Shown here in pieces: positions 27,183 to 39,369 of a stretch of 64,000 nucleotides of DNA. The notes beneath the pieces were generated by a model that saw only the letters and a program-made list of their open reading frames with translations, was not told the DNA's origin and searched no databases. This DNA comes from Glandiceps talaboti (taxonomy: Eukaryota > Hemichordata > Enteropneusta > Spengelidae), in assembly GCF_964340395.1 (NCBI RefSeq), contig NC_135562.1:10956134-11020133 (forward strand). The letters are read 5' to 3'. Position 1 is the stretch's first letter; every line of letters begins with the position of its first letter. Made by a program: the position numbers and the translations under genes.

Positions 27183-27187
27183 CTGTA

Positions 27188-27265
<78 letters not shown>

Positions 27266-27382
27266 CATGCATGCATGCATGCTTGTTTGTTTGTTTGTTT
27301 GTTTGTTTGTTTGTTTGTTTGTGTGTTTGTGTGTTTGTTTGTTTGTTTGTTTGTTTGTTTGTTTGTTTGTTTGTTTGTTTGT
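27183..27382. repeat. Compound microsatellite (TGTC)(TGCC)(ATGC)(TTTG)
   Basis: Runs in order: TGTC 27187-27220, TGCC about 27221-27263, ATGC about 27264-27281, TTTG about 27282-27380 with two gtgt interruptions. Each block differs from the next by one base, consistent with stepwise mutation of a single tetramer. Confidence 0.97.
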
Positions 27383-27916
27383 CTTTCCATTCCTTATTTT
27401 CAGTCATTGGAGTTTTCGTTTAAATATTCCTTGGAACTGCAATATCAAATTATTTCTGTAATTGTATGTGGACTCACGACTGTGAGATACGTCGTGTCGT
27501 GTCATGTCGTGATGTTTGCAAAACAATCCATCTCGAGTCATCTCACGTAACGTAATGTAACTTCAACAACACTTCAGCTTTGCTTTGCAAACATTTACCC
27601 AGCATCTGAAACTTGAAACCTTAGCTAATATTGTGGTATTTGGTTCATCATATGACTAGTAGTACCCTTTTTGAACAGAATACCGACAGAACAAATACTT
27701 TCTTAGGAAGAGCTGGTCACTCCCAGACGTACAAAATCAAAAACAGGCGATTATATATGAAGGCAATAAAGATAAAGAAAGGACACTTGAACTATTCCTA
27801 CATCAGATTTTAATCAAATTGCTACTGTACTTGTGGATGGCAATCTACCACATGCGTGTTTATCTTTGACTTACAACATAATTGCGTTACTCTGTCTTTT
27901 TCATTACATTATTTAA
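27383..27916. other. Unique non-coding stretch
   Basis: A short cgtgt/catgt-rich patch lies at about 27489-27512. No gene seen. Confidence 0.5.
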
Positions 27917-28040
27917 GGCCTAATTGTTTGGTTCCAGTTACCCGACCCCACCTAGTTTTTCATTGCCGACCCTAAACCTTTTTTTGACATATTCGAGAAA
28001 AAAATAATAAAATCGCGAAAATTGTGAAGTCTCGCCGGAA
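27917..28040. repeat. Dispersed repeat A, copy 1
   Basis: Landmarks aggcctaattg, ttacccgaccccacctag, gccgaccctaaacc and a run ending aataaaatcgcgaaaattgt. Related sequence occurs at 34530-34615, 45660-45775, 60950-61015 and, less clearly, 63920-63995. Four bases (cgcg) and flanks are shared with the 45.7-kb copy in inverted orientation. Confidence 0.75.
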
Positions 28041-29192
28041 ACTGACATCAACTTTAAAAGACAATACACCAGATTTAAACTGAACTGCCTCTCGTAAGGG
28101 CTAAACCATAGATTTGTGGGCCTACACACGTACACATTGTTGGAATACAAAATTCTGAACTATAGCTATTATATATGATGTACCACTTAATTGGGGGCTT
28201 AATGATACGAAACTGTATGAAGTTTGAAGCTTACATAGTTAACATATTGTCTAATTATTTAAAAAAAACACCAATTAATTATGCAAATTAACCATTTAGC
28301 TTATAAGTTACATCATCAAGCTTTAAATGATGCATGCAGGTCTTTACCATCAATACGAGTACTAAATTATCTGAAATTTAATTAAGGCTTGCATTCTAAA
28401 GATTTTGCCCAATAGTCGAAATGATTACTTACGGAAATTACACATCACAATCACACACTACAGAAGCAGCCACATCAAATAAGTATGATTTGTTATGGTA
28501 GATGAATGTATCAAGTTAAATGAAATTTGAAGTTTGCATTCTTAAGATATAGCCTAATTACCAAAAATCATTAATTATGCAAATTACTCATTATAATTTT
28601 AAAAAAACTATACCAACAGGCTGTAGGGGAGGCACACATTTGTTATGGTTGATATATGTGCCAAATTGTATGGAATTTGAAGGGTGCATTCTTAAGATAA
28701 GCTTAATTACTGAAAATCATTAACTATATGAATTACTCATTAAAAGTAACAGTTACATAAAATTCATAGCACAGGTTCGTATTATTATAGTTGATATATA
28801 TACCACATTATATGAACTTTGAAGCTTGCATTCTTATATAGATATAGCCATATTACCGAACGTCATTAATTATGCAAATTATTCATTAAAACTGTAAGTT
28901 ACATCAGTAAACCTTATAGGACATATGTGCTTTGTTATGGTTAACGTATGTGCTAAATTATATTGAAAATGACGTATGCATTCTTAATACAACCTGATTA
29001 CTGCAAAATCGTTAATCATGCAAATTATTCATTAAAGCTTAAGATAAATCAACAAATTTTACAGGGCATATGCGTTTTCTCCTGTTTAACGAGTGTACCA
29101 AATTATATTGATTTTGAAGTTGTGTAGATGGAAGATGTGTAGCAAGTTTCATTAGAATCGATGCAGTGTGTTTTAAGATATCGTGTCCACAG

Positions 29193-29238
29193 ACAGACAG
29201 ACAGACACACACATACATACACATATACACATACACAC

Positions 29239-29331
<93 letters not shown>

Positions 29332-29332
29332 A
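29193..29332. repeat. ACAG/ACAC/ATAC microsatellite within the pearl-like element
   Basis: ACAG run 29193-29207, mixed ACAC/ATAC 29208-29240, then a pure ACAG run of about 23 copies to 29332. Confidence 0.97.
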
Positions 29333-29342
29333 GCATGACATA

Positions 29343-29361
29343 ACCTCCCCTTATGGGAGGT
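29343..29361 (+). other. 3'-terminal hairpin of the pearl-like element
   Basis: Stem acctccc/gggaggt, loop cttat, followed by taaaaattg. It lies 11 bp after the microsatellite. Confidence 0.7.
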
Positions 29362-29365
29362 AAAA

Positions 29366-32033
29366 ATTGTTATTCCAATCTGTACTGGCTGTACATCTGA
29401 TGGGAAGAAACCAATAACACAGAGACCATTTGGAAAACATAATTACCTGAACTAGACACTCACACATTTTTTATATCAGACCTAATCACCTATCCTATAG
29501 CTATCCTACCAGATTAGCCCTGACATAGCAACCTACCAATTCCTCTCGCTATTGTCAGCAAAAGTTAAATGTGCTGTATTTAAATGAAATTACCTACCAA
29601 AGAACATACACGTAAGACACTCGCACCTTTTACTTCATTGATTTTTTTCTCCTAGTTGGCCATCTGTAAATATCATTTTTGTATAAATCACAGTTTTTAT
29701 TGCTGTATGTTATTTCATTTGGGGTCGTTTGATATTCTCTGTATTTGGGTTTTTGATATGCTCTGTACTAAAGTGTGCCTTTCACTGTCTAGTACTGTTA
29801 ATATATCGAAGTGTAAATAAATATCTGTATTTCATTCTTCACTAGGACCTTGGAAGATAGTATCTTGTTTGTATATTCATCTCATCACAATTGTCTGTTG
29901 TTATTTTTGGACGTTTTTTTTTGTAAAGTTATTATTCCATGTTTATGGTGACATAACTTTTTCAATTCAGTGATAGTGATTTGCTAGTTGTAGAATTCTT
30001 TCTGGAGAGGGAGTGGGGTAAGACCCTTTAGAACACCACAAGCCTTTGAAGTAAGGCGCCAGAACACCACACGTCTTAGACGTAGGCGTGAGAACATCAC
30101 CTTTTTTTGCTTCAAATCATTTAATCCTTTCAGATAACACGTCTGTGGTTTTTTCTTTCACGTCTTGACAGGTTCATTCCCCAGCAAAGAAACCCAAAGG
30201 TTAGAGCGTTGCATCGAAGTTTCCCAAGGTAACACAGTGTAGTGCGTGACTATAATATGAAATAAATTATTCCATTTTCGAGGTCGATCTGAAACGTCTA
30301 ATAAGATTTAGATTTAGATTTAGATTTAGATGCCTACTAGAGCATAACCCGTGCTTTGCATGGGGCATAGATACAGTATTTGTTTAAGAACTTGTGTTGC
30401 GGTTTCTCCGGGAGAGATTCTGAATTATCTATCTGTTACAGGGTTGAAGATTAATATGCCTGGCTAAGTCTCAAAGCGTTTCATTCAGAGATGCAAAGTC
30501 AATCGTGATATATACGTGTAACATTTTTTTCATGAAATTTGGATTTTCCTCACATGTAATCTTATCCTGAAAGTACGTACGTTCAGACTTCTTTCTGTAT
30601 ATCAAATTGCTGATATTAAATCTGCCATTTTGCCAAAGTGTATCGTTGTGTAAGAATTAAGTTGAGTATTTGTCGTGCATAATAATAGTTAAAAGTAGAT
30701 TGAGGTTCGATTAGCGTAATCTATCAAATAGCAAAAGAGAGTGTAGGAATTACAGTCGTCATATTGTGCTAATGATATACTTAATGCATCACTGAACGAA
30801 CGAACGAACGAACGAACGAATGAACTCTAGATAGATAAACACAGTCATAGCAGTTGCTCGTGGGTAAATATTGGTTGTTAAATCAAGTCCAACGAAATCT
30901 GGCCCCTAGGATTATATTTAGTGTCACTACATTTACTTTGTATTTGAAGATGTTATTCCACAATATTTTTCTTCGTTCAGCCAAGGTAAATACGAGTGAC
31001 CTAAGGGGCTATTGTCACTACGAGTCGCTAGACGACAAAAAAAACCATAATTATAGCACAGCCAGTGATAAAAAAAAATCGAACACAGCAGAACTAGTGA
31101 TGTAGACAAGCTTTGTGGTGACGTAGAACGACCGGGGTACAAATTCCGTATTTTTGACTAATGCATGGTATAATATGTGTTAAACAGTAATCATAAAGGG
31201 TACTGTGTATAACTCATGATCTCAACAACAATCTAGAATAGGCATTTGTATAGTTCGGAATGAGGTGGCTATCTCATCTAAAGAATTTCAGTTTACAACT
31301 TTATTTGCTCGAGAATAAATGTCCATGGACCTCCGGGTCTTGAGAAATGTTTGACTGTGAGTAGAAATTTTGTTACTAGTAAATTTATTTGTACTGGTCC
31401 GTATGTCTGCACTTATAGTGGTTCGTTATCAATTGGTGTGAAATTGATATTTGAATAAAGCATATTCCTAGAGTAGAAAAAGCACATTTATGAGATGCAT
31501 AAAAATAATTATTTTCTTTAGGTCAGAAATTTAGATTAATTGAAATCAATGAGTGAAGAGCTCTGTCTTCCTTGTTGAATTCAATTAACGGTTTATTGGA
31601 AGGGAGTGCTAACTGGTACAGAAATATGGTAGACTTGAGTAGAACCTAAATATCCTACATGCTGTTGCCGGGACAACACGTTAAGCTTAGAATCCTGAGT
31701 ATACTGCTTCATTTGTCCTGTTTTCTTACCAATAATTAACCTAAAAAAATGGCAGTTTGTTAAGCTTTGTCGGACTCCTGCCCTTTAGTTGTGGAAATGT
31801 TTGATGCCAATCAAACAAATCCTGTTGATAAATCGAATCACCATGGTTACTGATCTTCCCAAACATAGCTGAATGTCTGAAACTTTACTGAATCTGAACG
31901 GCAAGTGTGTTCTATCTGATAGTAACAGTTCGAAACTAAAATAAGGTAGCCGTTTTGAACCATGGGAACTGTAATTCCATCTTTTTGTTATTTGATTAGT
32001 ATGTTTATTCATTGTTGGTTGCGGGTTTATGGT
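29366..32033. other. Unique non-coding stretch with minor repeats
   Basis: Three short repeats are visible: agaacaccac at 30030, 30061 and 30091 (30-31 bp period), a TTTAGA run at 30303-30331, and a GAAC run at 30794-30822. No gene seen. Confidence 0.55.
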
Positions 32034-32276
32034 TTATTTGCATACGAAATCCGTATTTGCATACGAATTGATTATTTGCATACGGAATGTTATTTGCATA
32101 CGAAATCCGTATTTGCATACGGAATGTTTATTTGCATACGGAATGTTTATTTGCATACGAAATCCGTATTTGCGTACGAAATCCGTATTTACATACGAAT
32201 TGCTTATTTGCATAATATGCTTATTTACATACGATATGCTTATTTACATACGAGATGCTTATTTGCATACGAGATC
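32034..32276. repeat. 18-20 bp minisatellite carrying octamer motifs
   Basis: Units such as tatttgcatacgaaatccg and tttgcatacggaatgtta repeat about 13 times. Nine units keep the exact word ATTTGCAT, the octamer bound by POU (Oct) homeodomain proteins; the others carry one change (atttgcgt, atttacat). Open plus frames are repeat artefacts. Confidence 0.93.
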
Positions 32277-32615
32277 CTTGTTCGGTCGCAATCGTTGACT
32301 TGTAGATTGGTCGTTACAAATGAATCTAGTTAACCTGGAAACAGGTCGTCAGAAATCTTCCATTTTTATGTGTAAGCTACCTTCTAGTGCTATAAAAGGA
32401 TTCAAATGTAACAAACAATAATATTGTACTTCACTTTTTTCAAGCCAGGTGATAAAATGTACTCAGCACTGTTTGTAAGATATTTATCGAGTCAGTTGAC
32501 GTTATGTTTCAAAATATTTGGCTCCTATTGCATCGCCTTGGCCAATCGGTGACGTTTTATCCTGTTTGTGGACTACCACAGACGATAAAATTGAAAACAC
32601 CTAACCCTAAATAAA

Positions 32616-32780
32616 CATAGACCGAGGCCTATCATCAGTGGTCTCTCATAGTGACGGGCCTATAAATGGTGATAGTTTTCAACCACAGACCTATCAGATG
32701 CACTCTCTCTCATAACCGCACACCTATCAGATGCGTTCTCTCATAAGCATAGACCCATCAGATATTATCTCTCATTATCT
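32616..32780. repeat. Degenerate ~33-bp repeat, four units
   Basis: cctatcag...ctctcata recurs at about 32620, 32690, 32723 and 32754, with increasing decay at the ends. Confidence 0.75.
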
Positions 32781-33946
32781 TCTAAATTCTGAACAGATTG
32801 AATGCCTAAATGTGTGTTCCTCAACACGGAGTCGTGTGGTGGAAAGAAGTATTTCTACGTTAAATGTTGAACTATAAACAAGGAATGAATCTAGTTTTAG
32901 TCACATTGTGGTTATAAACCTGTCAGTCTGGTGTGCAGTATCTAAACTAATAACCTTAGTTTAGTCGGGCCGTCCTGTTGACACCGACTTTGTAGTCAGG
33001 GGTTGAAGTGCACAGTAAAATTAATGAACATAAATTGACGTGTTAGGTTGGTTGATTATATCGTAGATCAATCATGAATGGGGACTCTGAATGTCACCGT
33101 TCACGTGCCGGCTATCAATCTCACGACAATTTCGTTACAACAATACCGATGAGAATTGAATGAATCCACAGAGTGGTCGGCTGAGATTCTTGGGGGAAAT
33201 TCACTACACATTTGCCCATGAAAAGCGTATTTCTTTTGTTTAAAACACCACTTCAGGTAATGAGATCAGAATCTTTGTAATAATTCAATACATACATATA
33301 TATAATATAATATAAAATAATATACATCAGCTGACCAGTGTTACAAAGCAATACTTCGTATATTTCCATTCTTGTGATCTTTAATTTCTCGCCAATATGA
33401 CCACATTCATCAACATTTAACTCCGCATCTAGTACCGAACGCTTGAATGATTCCCATGTAAATGAGAAATATCAAACGGACATTGATACGACGGTAAAAG
33501 AAAATGTCGTGGTTGCCGTATCCAGGAAAAATAATATGGCGAGAGAAAAAATGCCATTGTCAGACGTAAGTAGAATTGACAGACTAAAATATCCAGGACA
33601 ATCCAAAAGAAAAGACCTCGCCTGAGAAAGAGCACACTTGTGTGCATTGCTAAATGTTTCTTTATATTAGATTCGTTCATGTAGCAACACGTGCACTAGA
33701 TTTAGCCACTCGTGTCCTTATCTCTGATGTAACCGTGTGTCTTTCACTTCGTCACTTAGCAGTGGTTTGATTACTAGATCTGTTACCGAACTTGTTGCCT
33801 TCCTCGATAAATGCCGTTTTATGATCGGTTGTTTCACAATCAGTGCTTCACAGCACTAGGCAGCAAAATCAAAAGTTCCGAAATGAGTTTAAAAATCGTT
33901 CTCGAATCGTCGGTTATAAGTGGATAAATAGGGCAAAAATAATTAT
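32781..33946. other. Unique non-coding stretch
   Basis: Contains an AT-rich patch at 33292-33325 and a weak exon candidate at 33433-33565 (listed separately). Nothing else seen. Confidence 0.5.
33433..33565 (+). other. Weak internal exon candidate
   Basis: A possible acceptor (gcatctag, AG at 33431-33432) precedes a 133-bp open stretch that ends at a good donor (gac then gtaagt at 33566). The open reading contains a lysine/glutamate-rich segment. No homologue is recognised and no neighbouring exon was found; a chance match is likely. Confidence 0.12.
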
Positions 33947-34056
33947 AAAAATGTTAGTTTCCGATAACATGACTTTTATAAAATAGGGTAGGGAGGTCGA
34001 AGTTTTATTTTTTTTCTTCACTTTTTTGTTGTTGGGAAATTGCTTCGACCCATAGA

Positions 34057-34310
34057 CAATAGGGAACTTGCAATCCAAACTGAGCATGCTCAGACGCAAA
34101 GGACTATGGGATTATCTGTGGTTATCGTAATACCTAATCTGGAGCTACTGATAAAATTAATCTCCCACAAAGATCAGGGTCACTATGAATTTATCATTCC
34201 TGGTTATAAACAATATAACAATATTGTTTACAATGCTAATTGATTAGTATTTATTATCACATTTCCCATGATGCAACATTCAACATGGCCGGTTTGCAAG
34301 TTCCTTATTG
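34057..34310. mobile_element. 254-bp MITE-like element nested in the left arm
   Basis: Ends caatagggaacttgcaatcc (34057-34076) and ggtttgcaagttccttattg (34291-34310) are inverted with 18 of 20 positions matching. Removing it brings the left arm closer to the right arm of the surrounding inverted pair. No coding content. Confidence 0.7.
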
Positions 34311-34529
34311 GTCACAATACTTCTGTGATAGTGTTAATGTAAAAGAAGTAAATGAAGACAATTATATGTGAAGTAAACAAACACAATATACAGAATGTAT
34401 TGTAATGAATTCAACTTTTTTGATAGACTTCATTTCTCTGGAATGGGATTTAAAAAGGAATTGACAAAAGTTACTTCGGCAGGAACATTTATACGACAAT
34501 AGAAGTACATTATCACAATTTTACTTTTT

Positions 34530-34615
34530 TTAATGTAAAAAAAAAGTTTAGGGTCGGCGGCTTAAACTAGGATCGGTCGGGTTACCGGAAACACACACTT
34601 CTTTTTATTTGGCCT
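34530..34615. repeat. Dispersed repeat A, copy 2 (inverted)
   Basis: gtttagggtcggc, aaactaggatcggtcgggtt and accggaaac match the complement of copy 1. Confidence 0.7.
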
Positions 34616-34867
34616 CAGTCTCAATTGTTCTAATCATCAGTGTGGAGAGATGTATATATACTTTGTGTTTCTGACACCACATATTACGGACACTATATGT
34701 TACGGACACTACAAATCACCACATCTCATCAGAGGCTAGAGTAGACATACATATATAGATTGCAGTTTCTATTACACATAGTAGGTATGGGCTTCTAAAG
34801 TTATCTGACATATCAAAGTGACCTTACAATTGCTGCTATAGTAATGCTGTTGCACCACCGTCACAGA

Positions 34868-34932
34868 CAGTAGGTAGGTAGGTAGGTAGGTAGGTAGGTA
34901 GGTGGGTAGGTGGGTGGGTGGGTGGGTAGGTA
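34868..34932. repeat. (GTAG)n/(GTGG)n microsatellite
   Basis: About 16 tetramers, gtag first and then mixed gtag/gtgg. Confidence 0.97.
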
Positions 34933-35129
34933 TCAATTGACGACCAACCTTTGAAACACCAACAAGTGAACCAATCAATGACTTGACTAAGCAATGGGCA
35001 ATTTACATAACATCGACGTATGAACCGGTCAATGAATCAGATCGCTTACATAGTACTAAATGCTTCATTGACGTCACTACTCTCAAATATATGAGTAGTA
35101 TTTAGACACCCCTCTTGTATTTATCAATA

Positions 35130-35640
35130 AATTAAAGGAAAATCCAGTCAGGCTTATTTCTACCTTGAGTACACTTGTATTGATTACTGCTATCAACTTA
35201 AAGGAAAGTCTAGTCAGACTTATTTCTGCCTTTAGTACACTTGTATTGATTACTGCTATCAACTTAAAAGTAAAAGTCCAGTCAGACTTATTTCTGTCTT
35301 TAGTACACTTGTATTGATTACTGCTATCAACTTAAAAAGTAAAAGTCCAGTCAGACTTATTTCTGTCTCTTACACTTGTATTGATTACTGCTATCAACTT
35401 AAAGTAAAAGCCCAGTCAGACTTATTTCTGTCTTTAGTACATTTGTATTGATTACTGCTATCAACTGAAAGGAAAAGTCCAGTCAGACTTATTTCTGTCG
35501 TCAGTACACTTATATTGATTACTGCTATCAACTTATACAACAATTCCAGTCAGACTTATTTCTGTCTTCAGTACACTTATATTGATTACTGCTATCAACT
35601 TAAAAGTAAAAGTCCAGTCAGACTTATTTCTGTCTTTAGG
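35130..35640. repeat. 66-69 bp tandem array, about eight units
   Basis: agtcagacttatttctgtct and acttgtattgattactgcta recur at 35146, 35212, 35280, 35349 and onward. The first unit (agtcaggctt) and the last are the most diverged. The conserved spacing with no unique spacers excludes a CRISPR reading. Confidence 0.95.
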
Positions 35641-35993
35641 CAAAATAGTGTGTTTCTGATAACCCTAGTTAAAGCCATTGACCCTAAACATTTTTCATAA
35701 GCAAAAAGGGAAAATGATGACAATTTACTTCTATTTCACTGTAGATTTTTTTGCCAAGGTATCTGTGGTTACTTTTTGAAAATCACATTCCAGAGAGAAA
35801 CGATGTTATTTCAGCCTTTAACACCACAGTTTCCATATATTGTTTGTCTACTTCTGAATCACATAATTGTCTTCATTTACTTCTTTTACACTTCACCAAC
35901 TGTTAGGGAAGTATTGTGAAATGTAAAAGAAAGTAAATTTCCGATCTACCAACCCTATTTTCTGAAGTCATGTCATCGGAAACAAACATTTTT

Positions 35994-36590
35994 GTTTTGT
36001 ATTTACATTAGTAGTCTTGTCTTGACCGAGAGTGTGGTAAATGTGACGTCATTTCCTCCCAAGACTTTACCGCAAACCCTACCCAGACTACCCTAGAATC
36101 AAATGATGTGGGTATTTTGGTATAATTTTGACGTTACCTTAGGCTACGTAAACCTTACAGGAAACTAAAAAATGAAAACATTGTAGTATGGCTTCTTTTC
36201 AATATTTAAAAGTTGCATAAGGGTATAAGGTGCATTTTATTATGCAGTGTCATATACAAGTTGATAGTAACAAGCAAATTCGTGTATAGTAAAAGGGGAC
36301 ATAAGTTTGACCGGACGCTTCCTTTAAATACGTGGTGTTTGATCAACAAATTCTGTAGTCAAACCACAAATGAAATTGCTGTGATCATGTAGGAAAAGTT
36401 GTATGAATACATTTTATATTAAAAACTTATCTTGAATTAGGAAATACTTGTCTGTATTTTCTCTTCAAACTTTGGAATTTATTTGGAATAAGTAGCGTTG
36501 CATTGTAATTACTATCGAATTTTCATAACGAGATTTGAAAGGTAGATATCATGTTCATAAATATTAATGTGCAAGATGCAGATATCATCA
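35994..36590. other. Unique non-coding stretch
   Basis: Contains a full CRE palindrome at 36044-36051. Nothing else seen. Confidence 0.5.
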
Positions 36591-36599
36591 ACACAAGTA

Positions 36600-38286
36600 A
36601 CACAGTGATTGTCACAACTACCTTAAAACTGTCACTCACACCTAACACTGTCACCACAGCTATTTAACACACTGTTACTGTCACAGCTAGCTAACACACT
36701 GTTACTGTCACAACTACCTAACTCTGTCACTGTCACAGCTAGCTAACACACTGTTACTGTCACAGCTAGCTAACACACTGTTACTGTCACAGATATCTAA
36801 CACACTGTTACAGTAACAACTACCTAACACACTGTTACTGTCACAGCTAGCTAACACACTGTTACTGTCACAGCTACCTAACACACTGTTACTGTCACAG
36901 CTACCTAACACACTGTTACTGTCACAGCTACTTAACACACTGTTACTGTCACAGCTACCTAACACACTGTTACTGTCACAGATACCTAACACACTGTTAC
37001 TGTCACAGCTAGCTAACACACTGTTACTGTCACAACTACCTAACACACTGTTACTGTCACAACTACCTAACACTGTTACTGTCACAGCTACCTAACACAC
37101 TGTTACTGTCACAGCTACCTAACACACTGTTACTGTCACAACTACCTAACACACTGTTACTGTCACAACTACCTAACACTGTTACTGTCACAGCTAGATA
37201 ACACACTGTTACTGTCACAGCTACCTAACACACTGTTACTGTCACAACTACCTAACACACTGTTACTGTCACAACTACCTAACACTGTTACTGTCACAGC
37301 TACCTAACACACTGTTACTGTCACAGCTACCTAACACACTGTTACTGTCACAACTACCTAACACTGTTACTGTCACAGCTAGCTAACACACTGTTACTGT
37401 GACAGCTACCTAACACACTGTCACAGCTACCTAACACACTGTTACTGTCACAGCTAGCTAACACACTGTTACTGTCACAGCTACCTAACACACTGTTACT
37501 GTCACAGCTACTTAACACAGTTACTGTCACAGCTACCTAACACACTGTTACTGTCACAGCTAGCTGACACACTGTTACTGTCACAGCTAGCTAACACACT
37601 GTTACTGTCACAGCTACCTAACACTGTTACTGTCACACCTAGCTAACACACTGTTACTGTTACAGCTACTTAACACACTGTTACTGTCACAGCTACCTAA
37701 CACACTGTTACTGTCACAGCTAGCTAACACACTGTTACTGTCACAGCTAGCTAACACACTGTTACTGTCACAGATACCTAACACACTGTTACTGTCACAG
37801 ATACCTAACACTGTTACTGTCACAGCTAGCTAACACACTGTTACTGTCACAGCTACCTAACACACTGTTACTGTCACAACTACCTAACACACTGTTACTG
37901 TCACAGCTACCTAACACACTGTTACTGTCACAGCTACTTAACACACTGTTACTGTCACAGCTACCTAACACTGTTACTGTCACAGCTACCTAACACACTG
38001 TTACTGTCACAGCTAGTTAACACACTGTTACTGTCACAGCTAGCTAACACACTGTTACTGTCACAGCTACCTAACACACTGTTATAGTCACAGATACTAA
38101 CACACTGTTACTGCCACAGCTACCTAACACACTGTTACTGTCACAGCTAGCTAACACACTGTTACTGTCACATCTACCTAACACACTGTTACTGTCACAG
38201 CTACCCATCGCATTGTCATGGTCACAGTTACCCTACACTGTTACTGTCACGGCTACTCGACGAACTGTCATGGTTACTGTCACCAA
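36600..38286. repeat. 27-bp minisatellite, about 60 units
   Basis: Unit cacactgttactgtcacag plus ctacctaa or ctagctaa. Shorter 23-bp units lacking acac occur in scattered positions (for example 37071, 37177). The first and last units are decayed. On the minus strand the 27-bp unit gives a 9-residue period (SCDSNSVLG) open for up to 123 codons until a 23-bp unit breaks the frame. Confidence 0.97.
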
Positions 38287-39247
38287 ACAATGTGCGCACT
38301 CTGCAAGCAAATTTTGGCTACTGTTTCACATCACTACATTACGACTACACCGTCTACATACATATATTATTATGCTTGTATCTGACACCGTGGTTGTTCG
38401 CCTGCCTAATTTTCGATTGATCGGTTGACTCGCTAAAGACGTGACGACAATATTAGATTTGGTGAGAGTTCGAACCCGTGTGTGCCTTATAGCCCGTCTA
38501 TTTGCATGCATACAGGCTGTGGACGAAAACCGATAATTTACAGTAAATGCTGTCTCGTATTGAGTGATGCCGTGTAACATACCCAACAAGTGGTGAATGT
38601 AACATCTTCCACGTGATTTTAGTATTGTATACTGAGCTTATAAATCAGTCTTTTACCGTCGTAATAAATTCTTCATTAGGTAAACATTCACCACTTTGAT
38701 AAATGTACTCAAAACCCTACATGAGTCTAACACATTCTGTGATACTTTCGCCAACACAACGAAATCTTGGCCAATACACCATCTAAACGTTACACGATTC
38801 TGCCTACATTTGGAGCTTTAGTGCTGTATATCATGGGTGTAAATAATAATGAGGAACCCTTAGAATTTATGAAGAAAAAAACAGATATAAAAATAGCTGT
38901 CACGTGACTTAGTTCAACGTGTCCTACAATTAGGACGACAATGTGTTGTATATGGCCAACGTTAGCTGTATTTTTTCTTTGTCTTTCGTAAATTTTACTC
39001 TTTGAAAAATCCTGGAAACAGATTAATCCTTCGTAGTGGGATTACTTTGTTATTACTCAACATTGACGGTAAAAATGGCAATGTATACACTATCTCGATG
39101 TTCGTAAGTAAAAAGTCGTCAATAACCTATAAACCAGCAAATACATATTCCTCAACCAAACTGTAAATTTGTGGGATTTTCATAGTGTTCGATCAGGAGA
39201 TGACCCAAATAAGTGATGTAGGAATAGGCATAGTTGCTTTATTTGCC
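38287..39247. other. Unique non-coding stretch
   Basis: A box-B-like word (gttcgaaccc) at 38469 lacks a matching A box or a cloverleaf. No gene seen. Confidence 0.5.
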
Positions 39248-39369
39248 TCTATTCCATTCGTACATTGCTGGGGTTTTTCCGGTCTTTTTTTTCCCGGGAG
39301 TGAGCGCCCCTTTCCACACTCCCGGATCAAAAAATTCTAAAACAAACGACAATGTACAAATGAAATAGA
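39248..39369. mobile_element. 122-bp palindromic (MITE-like) element
   Basis: Ends 39248-39267 and 39350-39369 are inverted with 18 of 20 matching (tctattccattcgtacattg). The centre is also inverted: cccgggagtg on the left faces cactcccgga on the right. T-rich left and A-rich right arms are only loosely complementary. Confidence 0.75.

Larger units (their letters stand above)
28160..29365 (+). mobile_element. Pearl/Helentron-like non-autonomous element
   Basis: Three parts in order. (1) Six full and one partial core repeats of about 146-149 bp at 28160-29190, each with tttgaag.ttgcattctta and, in most, taattatgcaaattactcat. (2) A compound ACAG/ACAC/ATAC microsatellite at 29193-29332. (3) A short 3' end with a 7-bp-arm hairpin, acctccc/gggaggt, at 29343-29361. 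Core repeats, tetranucleotide microsatellite and a terminal hairpin in that order is the layout of bivalve pearl elements and Helentron-derived interspersed elements. The family assignment is from architecture alone; no 5' end has been defined and no protein is encoded. Confidence 0.65.
33947..35993. mobile_element. Inverted pair of related element ends
   Basis: 33947-33998 and 35942-35993 are inverted copies sharing tttccgat, acatgact and aaaatagggt. A second shared block, gtaaaagaagtaaatgaaga, lies inside each arm (34340-34368 plus, 35868-35898 minus). This is either one ~2.05-kb element with imperfect terminal inverted repeats or two copies of a short element facing each other. No transposase is seen between them. 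Confidence 0.6.

Noticed and set aside
30030-30100. Triplet of agaacaccac words as a regulatory array
   Set aside because: Only two and a half units of 30-31 bp; too little to support a function.
35130-35640. CRISPR-like spaced repeats
   Set aside because: The whole 66-69 bp unit is conserved, with no unique spacers, and the sequence is eukaryotic. The same holds for the other arrays.
38450-38490. tRNA B-box word gttcgaaccc
   Set aside because: No A box at the right distance and no cloverleaf pairing.
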